64,000 nt of DNA from JACVRX01 sp035697245. GTDB taxonomy: Bacteria; Actinomycetota; Actinomycetes; Jiangellales; Jiangellaceae. This document shows positions 45,019 to 54,981 of the stretch, piece after piece (the stretch's first letter is position 1; the number at the start of each line of letters is the position of its first letter). Location of the stretch: NCBI GenBank assembly GCA_035697245.1, contig DASSDH010000175.1, positions 40,108 through 104,107 on the forward strand, read 5' to 3'. Under the pieces are notes generated by a model that worked only from the letters and a program-made list of their open reading frames with translations, made no database searches and had not been told where the DNA came from. Made by a program: the position numbers and the translations under genes.

Positions 45019-46347
45019 ATGGCGCGCGTGACGTACCCGGCCGACGTACCGCGCAGCGCAGCGCTGTTCGAACGGGCGCAGATGGTGACGCCGGGTGGGG
45101 TGAACTCGCCGGTACGGGCGTTCCAGGCCGTTGGGGGGACACCGCGCTTCGTCGGCCGAGGCAACGGACCGTTCATCTACGACGCGGACGGGCGCGAGTA
45201 CGTCGACCTGGTCTGCTCCTGGGGCCCGTTGCTTCTGGGGCACGCGCATCCGGTGGTCATCGAGGCCGTCCGCCGGCAGATCGCCCTGGGAACGTCGTAT
45301 GGGACGCCGACCGAACCGGAGGTCGAGCTCGCCGAGGAGATCGTCGCCCGGACGCCGGTCGACAAAGTCCGGCTCGTTTCCAGTGGGACCGAAGCGACGA
45401 TGAGCGCGATCCGGCTGGCCCGAGCGGCGACCGGGCGGACGAAGGTCGTCAAATTCGCCGGCCACTATCACGGTCATGTCGACGCGCTGCTGGCCAGCGC
45501 CGGCAGCGGGGTGGCGACCTTCGCACATCCGAGCACCCCAGGGGTGACCGCTGCGACCACGTCGGACACGATCGTGCTGCCGTACAACGACCGGGCGGCG
45601 CTCGAAGCAGCGTTCACCGAGCATGGCCAGCAGATCGCCTGCGTGATCGCGGAGGCAGCGGCCGGCAACATGGGCGCCGTTCCGCCCATCGACGGCTTCA
45701 ATGCGTTTCTTCGCGACACCGTGCACGGGGCAGGAGCGGTGCTGATCCTCGATGAGGTGATGACCGGCTTCCGGGTGAGTCGCTCGGGCTGGTACGGCAT
45801 CGACGGCGTCGCGGCCGACCTGGTCACGTTCGGCAAGGTGATGGGCGGCGGATTCCCGGCTGCGGCGTTCGGCGGACGCTCCGAGCTGATGGACCTCCTC
45901 GCCCCGGCCGGCCCGGTCTACCAAGCTGGCACGCTGTCGGGCAACCCGGTCGCCACCACTGCCGGGCTCGTGACGCTCCGCCTGGCCGATGACGATGTCT
46001 ACGCCCGGGTGGGTGAGGCTGCGCAGACCATCGGCGAGTTGGCTGCCAAGGCGCTGATCGCCGAGGGCGTCGAGCACCGTGTCCAGCACGCCGGCAACCT
46101 GCTCAGCCTGTTCTTCGTCGATCCCGAAGTACCAGTGGTGGACTTCGACGGGGCGCGCCGAACGGACACGTCAAGATTCGCGGCGTTTTTCCACGCGATG
46201 CTCGCCCACGGCGTCTACCTGCCGCCCTCGGCGTTCGAGGTCTGGTTCGTGTCGGCGGCACACGACGACGCCGTGCTCGAACGAGTGGCCGCGGCACTGC
46301 CGCCGGCCGCCCGGGCAGCGGCAGCAGTCCGAACGGCGCCCTGGTGA
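45019..46347 (+). CDS. hemL: Glutamate-1-semialdehyde 2,1-aminomutase
   Basis: PLP enzyme making 5-aminolevulinate from the HemA product. 442 residues: [60 protein letters not shown], and the PLP lysine K273 in [14 protein letters not shown] 45019 is used; GTG 45028 is an alternative, with GACAAT 7 nt before it. Its stop overlaps the phosphatase GTG. Same neighbours as M. tuberculosis Rv0524-Rv0529. Confidence 0.95.
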   Translation: MARVTYPADVPRSAALFERAQMVTPGGVNSPVRAFQAVGGTPRFVGRGNGPFIYDADGREYVDLVCSWGPLLLGHAHPVVIEAVRRQIALGTSYGTPTEPEVELAEEIVARTPVDKVRLVSSGTEATMSAIRLARAATGRTKVVKFAGHYHGHVDALLASAGSGVATFAHPSTPGVTAATTSDTIVLPYNDRAALEAAFTEHGQQIACVIAEAAAGNMGAVPPIDGFNAFLRDTVHGAGAVLILDEVMTGFRVSRSGWYGIDGVAADLVTFGKVMGGGFPAAAFGGRSELMDLLAPAGPVYQAGTLSGNPVATTAGLVTLRLADDDVYARVGEAAQTIGELAAKALIAEGVEHRVQHAGNLLSLFFVDPEVPVVDFDGARRTDTSRFAAFFHAMLAHGVYLPPSAFEVWFVSAAHDDAVLERVAAALPPAARAAAAVRTAPW

Positions 46348-46991
46348 GCATCTCGACGACGCGGATCCACCTGCTGCGGCACGGCGAAGTGCTCAATCCG
46401 GACGGCGTGCTTTACGGTCGGCTGCCCGGTTTCCACCTGTCCGAGCGCGGCGTCGCCATGGCGAACCGGATCGCCGAGACGGTCGCAGATCGGGACATCG
46501 TGCGGATCGTCTCATCACCGCTGGAGCGGGCACAGGAGACCGCGGCACCGATCGCGGCGAAGCTCGGCCTGGACGTCCGTACCGACGACCGGTTGACCGA
46601 GGCCACGAACGTCTTTCAAGGACAACGACTGGGAGGTGGACGGTCCCTGCTGCGGGTCTCGAACCTCAAGTACCTGCGCAACCCGTTCCGGCCGTCGTGG
46701 GGGGAACCGTATGTCGAGCTGGTGGCTCGGATGCGGTTGGCGTTGGCCGATGCGCGTGCCGCGGCCGACGGCCACGAGGCACTGCTGGTCTCGCACCAGC
46801 TACCGATCTGGATCGTCCGCTCGGCCGTAGAGGACCGTCGTCTCTGGCACGATCCCCGCAAGCGGGTGTGCTCCCTGGCCAGCCTGACGACATTCACCTA
46901 CGAGGACGACGCCATCGTCTCGGTCGGGTACAGCGAGCCGGCTGCCGACCTGCTGCCTGCGTCGGGCCGTCAGGTGAGGGCGGGAGCCTGA
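46344..46991 (+). CDS. Histidine phosphatase family protein
   Basis: 215-residue phosphoglycerate-mutase-like enzyme with the catalytic RHG motif ([14 protein letters not shown]), [12 protein letters not shown], and the second histidine in [11 protein letters not shown]. It sits between hemL and resA, as Rv0525 does. Substrate unknown. Coupled to hemL by a GTGA overlap. Confidence 0.92.
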   Translation: MSISTTRIHLLRHGEVLNPDGVLYGRLPGFHLSERGVAMANRIAETVADRDIVRIVSSPLERAQETAAPIAAKLGLDVRTDDRLTEATNVFQGQRLGGGRSLLRVSNLKYLRNPFRPSWGEPYVELVARMRLALADARAAADGHEALLVSHQLPIWIVRSAVEDRRLWHDPRKRVCSLASLTTFTYEDDAIVSVGYSEPAADLLPASGRQVRAGA

Positions 46992-46995
46992 GCTG

Positions 46996-47595
46996 ATGCA
47001 TGTCGTGCGGACCATGGCCGCCCTTGCAACTGGTGTCCTCCTTGCCGCGGGGTGCTCGGATGGTCAGGTGCAACGCAGCGACGCAGCCGGGCAGACCCGG
47101 TACGTCGAAGGCACGGGCGTCGTCACGATCGTGCCGCCCGACGAGCGCCAGGAGGCACCGGAGTTCTCCGGACCGCTGCTGGGGGGGACCGGCGAGTTCG
47201 ACCTCGCGCAGGCAGAGGGGGACGTCGTCGTCCTCAACGTCTGGGCGTCCTGGTGTCCGCCGTGCCGAAACGAAGCCCCCGCGCTGCAGGCGGCATCGGC
47301 TGAGCTTGCCGACCAGGACGTGCAGTTCGTCGGAATCAACGTGCGCGACAACGACGTCGACGCCCAGGCTTTCGAGCAGGAATTCGGCCTGACCTACCCA
47401 AGCGTTGTCGACACGACTGGCTCGCTGTTGCTGGCGTTCCGAGACACACTGCCACCGACCGCGATCCCGAGCACCTTGGTCGTCGACCGAGAAGGCCGAC
47501 TGGCGGCGCGCATCCTCGACGAGGTCACGCAGAAGTCACTGCATGACCTGGTCGCGGACATCGCCGCCGAGGACGCGGCCACGGCCGATGGGTGA
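46996..47595 (+). CDS. resA: ResA/TlpA-like thiol-disulfide oxidoreductase lipoprotein
   Basis: 199 residues. Lipobox LAAGC with C20, thioredoxin fold with WASWCPPC (C87, C90) and a late cis-proline region TAIPSTLVVD. Tethered outside the membrane, it reduces apocytochrome c cysteines for haem attachment, recharged by CcdA. Overlaps ccdA by 8 bp. Equivalent to Rv0526. Confidence 0.93.
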   Translation: MHVVRTMAALATGVLLAAGCSDGQVQRSDAAGQTRYVEGTGVVTIVPPDERQEAPEFSGPLLGGTGEFDLAQAEGDVVVLNVWASWCPPCRNEAPALQAASAELADQDVQFVGINVRDNDVDAQAFEQEFGLTYPSVVDTTGSLLLAFRDTLPPTAIPSTLVVDREGRLAARILDEVTQKSLHDLVADIAAEDAATADG

Positions 47596-48334
47596 GACCT
47601 TCGCCGACGCCGTCTTGTCGGGCTCGATGCTCATCGCGGTTCCGGTGGCCGCGCTCGCTGGCCTGGTCTCGTTCTTGTCACCTTGCGTTCTTCCCTTGGT
47701 GCCGGGCTACCTCTCCTATGTCACCGGGTTGTCCGGAATGGAGTTGGCGGACGGCCGGCGCAGCCGGGTCGTTCTCGGCGCGTTGTTGTTCGTTCTCGGC
47801 TTCTCGGTCGTATTCGTCTCCTACGGCGCGCTCTTCGGCGGGCTCGGCTCCGTGCTGGGTGAGTATGCCGATGCGATCACGCGGGTGATGGGAGCGGTCC
47901 TGATCGGGCTCGGGCTGGTGTTCGCGGGCTGGCTGCCGGGTGCCGCGCGGGAATGGCGTTGGCACGTCTCGCCGACGGTGGGCCTGGCCGGCGCTCCGCT
48001 CGTCGGCGCACTGTTCGGCATCGGCTGGACCGCTTGCACTGGCCCGACGCTCGCGGCGGTTCAGGCACTCGCATTCGACGACGGCAGCGCGGCGCGGGGA
48101 GCGCTCCTGTCGCTGTCCTACTGCCTTGGCCTGGGCCTGCCGTTCGTCGTCGCCGCCGTCGCCTACCGACGTGCCCTGGGCGCGTTCGGTTGGGTGCGCC
48201 GGCATCAGGTCTGGGTGCTTCGCCTCGGAAGCGTCATGCTGATCGGCCTCGGGTTGCTATTGGTAACAGGCGTGTGGACACAGCTGGTGTCGTCACTTCA
48301 GGGCTGGATCGGTGGTTTCGAGGTGGCAGTGTGA
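47588..48334 (+). CDS. ccdA: Cytochrome c biogenesis protein CcdA
   Basis: 248-residue six-helix membrane protein moving electrons from cytoplasmic thioredoxin to ResA. Conserved cysteines sit in VSFLSPCVLPLVPGYLSYV and GIGWTACTGPTL. ATG 47588 (MGETFADAVLSG) lies inside the end of resA. Overlaps resB (GTGA). Confidence 0.95.
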   Translation: MGETFADAVLSGSMLIAVPVAALAGLVSFLSPCVLPLVPGYLSYVTGLSGMELADGRRSRVVLGALLFVLGFSVVFVSYGALFGGLGSVLGEYADAITRVMGAVLIGLGLVFAGWLPGAAREWRWHVSPTVGLAGAPLVGALFGIGWTACTGPTLAAVQALAFDDGSAARGALLSLSYCLGLGLPFVVAAVAYRRALGAFGWVRRHQVWVLRLGSVMLIGLGLLLVTGVWTQLVSSLQGWIGGFEVAV

Positions 48335-49974
48335 CGGTACGCGAGGCACCGACCACCCCGGCCACCGAGCCTGGCCGCCCGCCTGCGCTCTCACCGGCGG
48401 AACTCGCCGCGTGGGCGTGGCGGCAGCTCACCTCGATGCGGGTGGCGCTGATCCTGCTGTTCCTGCTCGCCGTCGCCGCGATACCCGGCTCCGTGGTGCC
48501 GCAGCGCGAGATCAATCCGCTCGCTGTGGCCGATTTCCGCGAACGCAACCCCGGGCTGGCGCAGTGGTACGACCGGCTCGGCCTGTTCGATGTGTACTCG
48601 GCGCCGTGGTTCGCGGCGATCTACCTGGCGCTGATCGTCTCGCTGATCGGCTGCATCGTGCCCCGGTCGTTCCAGCACTGGCGCGCCTCGCGAGCCGACC
48701 CACCGCCGGCTCCCCGTCGGCTGTCGCGGATGCCTGCCTACCGTCGCTTCGCGGTCGACGCTTCGTCGGCGGACGTGCTCGCCGCCGCCGGCGACGAGCT
48801 GCAGTCGCGTCGGTTCAGGGTGTTGGTCGCCTCCGGACCGCCAACGGTCGAAGAAAGGACGAGCGGCGATGAGCGCGTCGACTCGGCGGTAGCAGCGGAA
48901 GCGGGCCAGCTGCGCGAGACCGGCAACCTGATCTTCCACATCGCGGTGGTCGTCGTGCTGGTGGCGGTCGCCGTCGGCAGCCTGTTCGGGTACCGGGCGA
49001 CCGTGATCGTGCCGGAGGGGTCGGGCTTTGCCAACACCGTCATCCAGTACGACGGGCTGACTGGTGGTGCGCTGTTCGACCCAGCTGAACTGCCGCCGTT
49101 CTCGCTGCAGCTGGACGAGTTCGACATGGAGTTCGTGGAGGCTGGGGCCCAGCTTGGTTCGCCCGAAGACTTCGAGGCGACCGTGCGGTTCACGCGCGAG
49201 CCCGGTGCCGCGGAGGAGACCCGGACGATCAGAGTCAACCAACCGCTGGAGATCGACGGCACCCTCATCCACATCCTCAATCCGGGCTTTGCACCACTCA
49301 TCACCGTCCGGGATGCGGAGGGCACGGTGCTCGCCGAGGGGGCAGTGCCGTTCTTGCCGCAGGACAACTCGTTCACCTCGGTCGGCGTCCGAAAGGTGCC
49401 GGTTGGACCAAACATGGGGTCGGGAGAGGACCTGGGCATTCAGGGGTTGTTCCTTCCGACGGCTGTGCTCGACGAGCAGGGCCCGCGTTCAGCCTTCCCC
49501 GAGCCGCGCAACCCAGCCCTGTTCCTGACGGCGTTCCACGGCGATCTCGGTCTCGACGACGGACAGCCGCAGTCGGTCTACCGGCTCGACACCTCTGACA
49601 TGGAGCAATTCCGTACAACGGACGGCGATGCCTTCCGGGCCGACCTCGCCCCCGGAGAGACGGCAACCCTTCCGGATGGCTATGGCAGCGTGACGTTCGA
49701 TGGATACGTCAGTTGGGTCAACTTCCAGGTCTCACGCAACGCCGGCAAGGAGTTCGTGCTGATCGGCGCGGCCCTCGCGCTGGCGGGCCTGCTGTTGTCG
49801 CTGTACGTACGGCGGCGCCGGGTGTGGGTGCGGGTCGCCGAGGCCCCGGGCGCCGGTACCGTGGTCGAGGTCGCCGGGCTGCAGCGCTCCGATAGCGGCG
49901 ACCTGCAAGCCGAGGTCGACGCCATCGCGGACAATGTGGACCGAAGGCTCCGCCCGGCCCGAGCAGAGGGGTGA
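48331..49974 (+). CDS. resB: Cytochrome c biogenesis protein ResB (Ccs1)
   Basis: 547 residues. Membrane helices at the N-terminus (ALILLFLLAVAAIPGSVVPQ, IYLALIVSLIGCIVPRSF) and at ~200 and ~510, with a large extracytoplasmic domain between. The early VVPQREINP and DVYSAPWFAAIYLALIVSLI segments are typical ResB. With CcsB it forms the system II haem transporter/ligase. GTG 48331 overlaps the ccdA stop. Confidence 0.94.
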   Translation: MTVREAPTTPATEPGRPPALSPAELAAWAWRQLTSMRVALILLFLLAVAAIPGSVVPQREINPLAVADFRERNPGLAQWYDRLGLFDVYSAPWFAAIYLALIVSLIGCIVPRSFQHWRASRADPPPAPRRLSRMPAYRRFAVDASSADVLAAAGDELQSRRFRVLVASGPPTVEERTSGDERVDSAVAAEAGQLRETGNLIFHIAVVVVLVAVAVGSLFGYRATVIVPEGSGFANTVIQYDGLTGGALFDPAELPPFSLQLDEFDMEFVEAGAQLGSPEDFEATVRFTREPGAAEETRTIRVNQPLEIDGTLIHILNPGFAPLITVRDAEGTVLAEGAVPFLPQDNSFTSVGVRKVPVGPNMGSGEDLGIQGLFLPTAVLDEQGPRSAFPEPRNPALFLTAFHGDLGLDDGQPQSVYRLDTSDMEQFRTTDGDAFRADLAPGETATLPDGYGSVTFDGYVSWVNFQVSRNAGKEFVLIGAALALAGLLLSLYVRRRRVWVRVAEAPGAGTVVEVAGLQRSDSGDLQAEVDAIADNVDRRLRPARAEG

Positions 49975-49975
49975 C

Positions 49976-50941
49976 ATGGACGCCGCAGTGTTGGCCGAGT
50001 GGAGCAGGTTCCTCGTCGGCGGTGCGATCGCGGCGTTCATCGTCGCGTGGCTCGCCTACTGTGCCGACGCCGCGCAGCGTGCGCGGGCCCGGCGTGCGCA
50101 CGCGCGCGAGCCGGTTGCCGTTGGAGTTGCCGACGGCTTCAGCGCCGAGACCACACCTGCCGGGGCGGCAGAGTCCGCGGACGATCAGAGCCCCGGCGCT
50201 GGGATGGCCGCGATCGGTTACTCGGTCAGCGTGCTCGCGACGTTGCTGCTGGGCGCTGGTGTCGTACTGCGAGCACTCAGCGTCTCGCGGCCGCCCTGGG
50301 GGAACATGTACGAGTTCTCCATCACCGCGTCGCTGGTGGCGTCGATCGCCTTCCTCACCATGGCGCGTACACGCACCGGACGGGCGGTCGCGATCTGGGT
50401 TCTGCTCGTCGTGTTCGTGACGTTGAGCTTGGCCGTCACCGTTCTCTACCTTCCACCCGGTCCCTTGGTACCTGCGCTGCGTTCGTACTGGCTCGTCGTG
50501 CATGTCGGCGCAGCCGTGCTGGCCTTTGGCCTGTTCACCGTTTCGGCGATCGTCAGCGGACTGCAGATAGTCGCCGAGCGCGCGGAGCAGCGGGGGACGG
50601 TCGCCGGCTTCGGAGCATCGCTGCCGTCATCAGCCACCTTGGACCGGCTGGCGTACCGGCTGATCGCGATCGCGTTCCCGGTGTGGACCGTCGGCCCGCT
50701 GATCCTGGGTGCGATCTGGGCCGAGGCGTCGTGGGGGCGCTACTGGGGATGGGACCCCAAAGAGGTATGGGCGCTGGTCACCTGGCTGGCGTATGCGGCG
50801 TATCTGCACGCGCGCGCCACAGCTGGCTGGAGAGGCGCGAAAGCGTCGGCCGTGTCGCTGGTCGCGTACGGAACCGTGCTGTTCAGCTACTTCGGCGTCA
50901 ACCTGGTGTTCACCGGGCTGCACGCCTACGGCGGGCTCTGA
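49976..50941 (+). CDS. ccsB: Cytochrome c biogenesis protein CcsB/CcsA
   Basis: 321 residues, about eight helices, with the haem-handling WWD signature WGRYWGWDPKEVWALVTW and flanking histidines (LVVHVGAAVLAFG, YLHARATAGW). Partner of ResB in cytochrome c haem ligation. AGAGGGGTGAC precedes ATG 49976. Last gene of the hemL-resA-ccdA-resB-ccsB run, as Rv0529. Confidence 0.95.
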   Translation: MDAAVLAEWSRFLVGGAIAAFIVAWLAYCADAAQRARARRAHAREPVAVGVADGFSAETTPAGAAESADDQSPGAGMAAIGYSVSVLATLLLGAGVVLRALSVSRPPWGNMYEFSITASLVASIAFLTMARTRTGRAVAIWVLLVVFVTLSLAVTVLYLPPGPLVPALRSYWLVVHVGAAVLAFGLFTVSAIVSGLQIVAERAEQRGTVAGFGASLPSSATLDRLAYRLIAIAFPVWTVGPLILGAIWAEASWGRYWGWDPKEVWALVTWLAYAAYLHARATAGWRGAKASAVSLVAYGTVLFSYFGVNLVFTGLHAYGGL

Positions 50942-50962
50942 GCGATCAGGGCTGGCTCCAGC

Positions 50963-51355
50963 TCACCGAGGATCGTCGTCACCCTCGCTTGGGTGTCGCA
51001 TGTCGTCCTCTCGCCGGCGAAGGTCTTGCTCCCACTGTTCGAGCATCTTCTGATGGCGTTCGTCGACGTCGCGAATCTCGCGCAAGAACTCCGGGTTGTC
51101 GTCCGGTGCCACTACCGGCGGGGTCCGCCGCGGTTGCTTCGGCCGCCGACGGAGCCGGCTGGCGATGATCCAGGCAATGGGACCGACCGCCGGCAGGAGG
51201 ATGATCAGCGCCATCCAGATCGGTCGGCGAGGGCCCGGTATTTCGGCCGGGTCAGTCTGCAGGCAGTCGATCGAGGCGTAGACAGCGAGGACGACGGCAA
51301 CCAGGAGGGGCAGCGCTCTCGTCAACGCGAACCGCCCCGGCTCGTGGGCTCGCAC
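50963..51355 (-). CDS. PLDc_N-domain small membrane protein
   Basis: 130 residues: helix 1 ALPLLVAVVLAVYASIDCL, helix 2 PIWMALIILLPAVGPIAWII, then a charged coiled tail (EFLREIRDVDERHQKMLEQW). The two-helix unit matches the phospholipase D N-terminal (PLDc_N) domain of stand-alone actinobacterial proteins. GTG 51355 has TACGCT 8 nt upstream. Convergent with ccsB; function unknown. Confidence 0.82.
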   Translation of the reverse strand: MRAHEPGRFALTRALPLLVAVVLAVYASIDCLQTDPAEIPGPRRPIWMALIILLPAVGPIAWIIASRLRRRPKQPRRTPPVVAPDDNPEFLREIRDVDERHQKMLEQWEQDLRRREDDMRHPSEGDDDPR

Positions 51356-51363
51356 ATGTCTGA

Positions 51364-51369
51364 AGCGTA
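51364..51369 (-). promoter_or_regulatory. -10 box for leaderless start at 51355
   Basis: Minus-strand TACGCT, 8 nt before GTG 51355. Confidence 0.5.
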
Positions 51370-51429
51370 TGCGACGCGATGGGCGCGAGAACCCGCAGTG
51401 GTCAGCTTGTTCCGGTCCATCATGGTCTG

Positions 51430-52446
51430 GTGGACACGCCGGCTCGTCCCGACGGTCGAAACCTGACCCTGGTCACCGTCGACGACGTTCGTACCGCGGC
51501 GGCCCGGCTTCGGGGCCAGGTGGTTCGGACCCCTCTACTGCCGTGTTCGTGGGCCGATTCCGCTCGTCCGCTGTGGCTCAAGCCGGAGAACCTGCAGCCG
51601 ACCGGGGCGTTCAAGATGCGCGGCGCGCTGAATGCCGTTGGCGTACTCTCAGCCGCCCAGCGCGGTAGAGGTGTTATCACTCACTCGAGCGGCAACCACG
51701 GCCGGGCGTTGGCCTGGGCTGCCCGTTCGCACGGCATCCCGGTCGTCGTCGTCATGCCCGACACGTCGCCCGCGATCAAGGTCGAGGGAGCTCGGGCGCT
51801 CGGCGCAGAGATCGTCATGGTTCGTTCGTCGGACCGCGAAACGCGGACGGCTGGGCTTGCCGCCGACCGTGGCCTGGTGGTGATTCCGCCCTTCGACCAC
51901 CCGGACATCATCGCCGGGCAGGGCACAGTCGGCCTCGAAATCGTGGAGGATCTGCCAGCTGTCGACACCGTGCTCGCGCCGGTGGGCGGGGGAGGGCTCA
52001 TCTCAGGGGTGGCCATCGCGGTCAAGGCGATCAGTCCACGCACTCGCGTCGTGGCAGTGGAGCCCGAGCTCGCGGGTGATCTCGCGGAGGGATTCCGGCG
52101 CGGCGAGCGAGTCGTCTGGGATCCGGCGCTTACCGGCCGCACCGTCGCCGACGGCGTCCGATTGCCTGCGGTGGGCGAGCTGACCTGGCAACACATCACA
52201 CGGCTGGTCGACGACGTGGTTACCGTGTCCGAGCAAAGCATCCTCGACGCCATGGCCGTCCTGGCTAGGTCGAGCCGGCTGGTCGCCGAGCCCAGCGGCG
52301 CGCTCGCCGTGGCCGCCTACCTCGAGCGCCCCGAGGCCGCCACCGGCCGGACCGTCGCCGTCGTGTCCGGCGGCAACGTGGATCCGCAGCTGCTGGTGCA
52401 GGCGTTGACCGCCTCAGGTGCCCACACTGCCCGCCAGCACAGTTGA
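51430..52446 (+). CDS. PLP-dependent serine/threonine dehydratase-like enzyme
   Basis: 338 residues, fold type II. PLP lysine in NLQPTGAFKMRGALN, SSGNHGRALAWAA, phosphate-binding GGGG in LAPVGGGGLISGVAIAVK, and SGGNVDPQLL near the end. No C-terminal ACT domain, so a catabolic-type threonine/serine dehydratase or racemase. Start is uncertain: GTG 51430 or ATG 51379. Its stop lies at the edge of the 61-bp repeat. Confidence 0.87.
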   Translation: MDTPARPDGRNLTLVTVDDVRTAAARLRGQVVRTPLLPCSWADSARPLWLKPENLQPTGAFKMRGALNAVGVLSAAQRGRGVITHSSGNHGRALAWAARSHGIPVVVVMPDTSPAIKVEGARALGAEIVMVRSSDRETRTAGLAADRGLVVIPPFDHPDIIAGQGTVGLEIVEDLPAVDTVLAPVGGGGLISGVAIAVKAISPRTRVVAVEPELAGDLAEGFRRGERVVWDPALTGRTVADGVRLPAVGELTWQHITRLVDDVVTVSEQSILDAMAVLARSSRLVAEPSGALAVAAYLERPEAATGRTVAVVSGGNVDPQLLVQALTASGAHTARQHS

Positions 52447-52502
52447 TCATGGTGAGGTGACGGCGTGCTGGGCGATCGTCCCACGACATCGCCAAGATCA
52501 AC
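52442..52502 (+). repeat. 61-bp GTTGATC...GATCAAC palindromic element, copy B
   Basis: Begins GTTGATC, which includes the dehydratase TGA, and ends CCAAGATCAAC. Same 61-bp length and ends as 20234-20294, with a divergent middle. Likely a terminator-like repeat. Confidence 0.7.
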
Positions 52503-52557
52503 CGACGTGGGGCGGGGCCGCCTTGGTATGAATACGCCCGCGTAGGCTGGATGCGTC

Positions 52558-52998
52558 ATGGCGTTCCTGCGATACACGCTGTTACGCGTGCTGCTCTTTC
52601 TCGTGGTGGCGGCGCTGCTGTGGATTGTGGGGATCCGAGGCGTCTGGCTCGTGATGTTCGCGATCCTCGGCTCCGGCATCATTAGTGTGTTCGCGTTGTC
52701 CCGCAGCCGGGATGCAGCCTCCGTGGTGTTGGCGAACCGTATGTCCACGATCAAGAGCCGCATGGCTGAGCGCACGGCAGCCGAGGACGCCTGGGATGAC
52801 CGGCAGCGCGCGATATCAGAAGACGGCGGCGTGACCGGGAACACGGTGGGTAAGGAGCCGGGGGCCGCGCAGCAAGGAACGGCGGAACCGCAGGAGCCGG
52901 TCGTCGACATCGACACGTCGTCCTCGAAGGCTCCCGGACGTGACCTGTCCGACCTCGAGGCCGACGCCGAGGTCACGCACCTGCGCGACGAATCGTAA
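52558..52998 (+). CDS. DUF4229 membrane protein
   Basis: 146 residues: two membrane helices (LLRVLLFLVVAALLWIVGI, VWLVMFAILGSGIISVFAL), then a basic and later acidic tail. Matches the DUF4229 family found near men/res genes in actinobacteria. TAGGCT at 52541-52546 is 11 nt before the ATG. Function unknown. Confidence 0.82.
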   Translation: MAFLRYTLLRVLLFLVVAALLWIVGIRGVWLVMFAILGSGIISVFALSRSRDAASVVLANRMSTIKSRMAERTAAEDAWDDRQRAISEDGGVTGNTVGKEPGAAQQGTAEPQEPVVDIDTSSSKAPGRDLSDLEADAEVTHLRDES

Positions 52999-53005
52999 CC
53001 ACCAG

Positions 53006-53815
53006 TCAGGGCTTGCGGCCCATCCCGGCGTAGTACCAGACGCTCTCCGGATCCTCGCCGGCGATCGAGTCGTCTGGGTGCCAGGCGAGGAGGGGGACCA
53101 CTCCCGGCTCGACCAGCTCGAGTCCGGTGAAGAAGGACTCGACCCCGTCTCGGCTCCGCGGGACGAGGGTGAGTCCAGCGGTTGTTGCGGCGTCGACGGC
53201 GCTTTGGACCGCCTCGGGGTCGAAATCGCCAGTGGGATGGGTGACTACGAGATAGCTGCTCGAGGGCAGGGCGTCGAGCAGGGTGTCGACCATGCCCTGC
53301 GGATCTTCGTGGTCGTGGAAGTACATCAGGATCGCGACGAACAGCAGCGCGACGGGTTGGTCGAGGTCGAGGGTTCGCGGCAGCGCAGGATCGGCGAGGA
53401 TCTTCTCCGGCTGCTGGACGTCGGCCATGATGAATTCGGTCTGTCCGATGGACGAGCTGTTCATCAGTGCCCTGGCGTGGCTGAGCACGAGCGGGTCGTG
53501 GTCGACGTAGAGCACCCGGCTCTCGGGCGCGATCTCCTGGGCCACCTCATGTGTGATTCCGGCGGTGGGAATTCCGGGCCCGATGTCGAGGAATTGCCGG
53601 ATCCCCAGCTCGGTGACGAGATACCGAACTGCCCGGCCCAGGTATGCCCTGTTGGCCCGGGCCATGGCTGGCAGGGTAGGAATCGCGCGGACCATCGCAT
53701 CGCCGAGCGCACGATCAGCGGCAAAGTTGTCCTTGCCGCCGAGCCAGTAGTCGTAGACGCGCGCCGCATGCGCGACGGAGGTGTCGATGTGTGAGAACGG
53801 GGAGTCCGACGCCAT
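53006..53815 (-). CDS. DUF574-family SAM-dependent methyltransferase
   Basis: 269 residues. N-terminal IDTSVAHAARVYDYWLGGKDNFAADR is diagnostic of the actinobacterial DUF574 (SAV2177-type) methyltransferases. SAM motif region FLDIGPGIPTAG, VDHDPLVLSHAR, ADVQQPEKIL. AAGGA precedes the ATG. Streptomycetes carry many copies near XRE/DUF397 genes. Substrate unknown. Confidence 0.88.
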   Translation of the reverse strand: MASDSPFSHIDTSVAHAARVYDYWLGGKDNFAADRALGDAMVRAIPTLPAMARANRAYLGRAVRYLVTELGIRQFLDIGPGIPTAGITHEVAQEIAPESRVLYVDHDPLVLSHARALMNSSSIGQTEFIMADVQQPEKILADPALPRTLDLDQPVALLFVAILMYFHDHEDPQGMVDTLLDALPSSSYLVVTHPTGDFDPEAVQSAVDAATTAGLTLVPRSRDGVESFFTGLELVEPGVVPLLAWHPDDSIAGEDPESVWYYAGMGRKP

Positions 53816-53929
53816 CAGGGGAGTTCCTTCGATGTGGGGGACGGATTCACCCTAGCCGCGACGCAGACGCAGGTGAACTTCTGAATCCATGGTTTCGGCC
53901 GGGCCTGACACTGCGCCGCGGCGCCCGTC

Positions 53930-54823
53930 TCAGCCGGTCCGAGCGTTGAGTTCGGCAAGGAACCGCTCGAGTGTCTTCGTGGTATCAGCCGGCGGATCGG
54001 CCTCGACCGCGAGGCGCTCCATGGCCGCGGCGTAGTGCTCCACGTCTTCGCGCTTGTCGAAATACAGTGCGCTGTCCAGTTGTTCGACGTAGACGATGTC
54101 CGGCAAGTCCTGGTCCGGGAACCGCAGGATGCTGAACGAGCCGCCGGCCGCAGCGTGGCCGCCGAACTCGAACGGAATGATCTGGAGCCGGACGTTGGGC
54201 ATCTTCGTCGCGTCGATGAGGGCCTCGAGCTGGGCGCGCATGACGTCGGGGCCACCGACGGGTCGGCGCAAGGCGCCTTCGTCGATCACCGCCCACAGCT
54301 GGGGCGGATCCGGCCGATTGAGTAACTGCTGCCGGGTCATTCGAAGGCTGACACGGCGATCGAGCTCGGCCTGGACGGCTTTGCCGTGGCCCAGCAGGAT
54401 CACCGCTCGGGCATAGTCGGCGGTCTGCAACAGACCCGGTACGAACTGCAGCTCGTAGGTGCGGATCACCGCGGCCGCAGATTCCAGACCGAGATAGGAC
54501 TGAAACCAACCGGGCAGGATGTCGCCTTCGCGGTGCCACCAGCCAGGGGTGTTCGCGTCCCTGGCCAGCGTCAGCAGCGCGGCCCGTTCCTCCGCGTCGG
54601 AAACCTCATAGAGGGTGAGCAAGTCCGCGACGTCGCGTTCCTTGAAGCTGACCCGGCCGAGCTCCATCCGGCTGATCTTGGACTCGCTCGAGCGGATCTC
54701 CCAGCCGGCGGTTTCTCGGCTGACGCCCTGCGCCTCGCGAAGACGACGCAAATGAGCGCCCAACAGCATCCGAAGAACGGTCGGCCCTCCGGTCGACCCG
54801 CCCTCAGGCTGAGCCGTCGTCAC
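53930..54823 (-). CDS. XRE-family regulator with DUF5753 domain
   Basis: 297 residues: an N-terminal HTH (LGAHLRRLREAQGVSRETAG, SESKISRMELGRVSFKERDV) and a C-terminal DUF5753 domain (IRTYELQFVPGLLQTADYAR, QLWAVIDEGALRRPVGG, LQIIPFEFGGHAAAGGSF). WhiJ-like actinobacterial regulator that normally works with a DUF397 partner, encoded 158 bp upstream. A palindrome at 54875-54892 is a likely operator. Confidence 0.92.
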   Translation of the reverse strand: MTTAQPEGGSTGGPTVLRMLLGAHLRRLREAQGVSRETAGWEIRSSESKISRMELGRVSFKERDVADLLTLYEVSDAEERAALLTLARDANTPGWWHREGDILPGWFQSYLGLESAAAVIRTYELQFVPGLLQTADYARAVILLGHGKAVQAELDRRVSLRMTRQQLLNRPDPPQLWAVIDEGALRRPVGGPDVMRAQLEALIDATKMPNVRLQIIPFEFGGHAAAGGSFSILRFPDQDLPDIVYVEQLDSALYFDKREDVEHYAAAMERLAVEADPPADTTKTLERFLAELNARTG

Positions 54824-54874
54824 GCATCGCTCCCAGGTGTCGCCTACTACCCGTCAGGCGCCGCCCTCGCCTCC

Positions 54875-54892
54875 AACATGTGAGCACATGTT
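54875..54892 (-). promoter_or_regulatory. Palindromic operator upstream of the XRE gene
   Basis: AACATGTGAGCACATGTT: 8-bp perfect arms around AG, 52 bp before the XRE start. A natural candidate for autoregulation. Confidence 0.6.
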
Positions 54893-54981
54893 ATGGCTGA
54901 AGGCAGCCACGTGGGAACCGAAACCGCCGATCGGGACCTCGTCGCGTCCGGCGGCCGGGTGTCGGGCGTGGTGACTCGGAG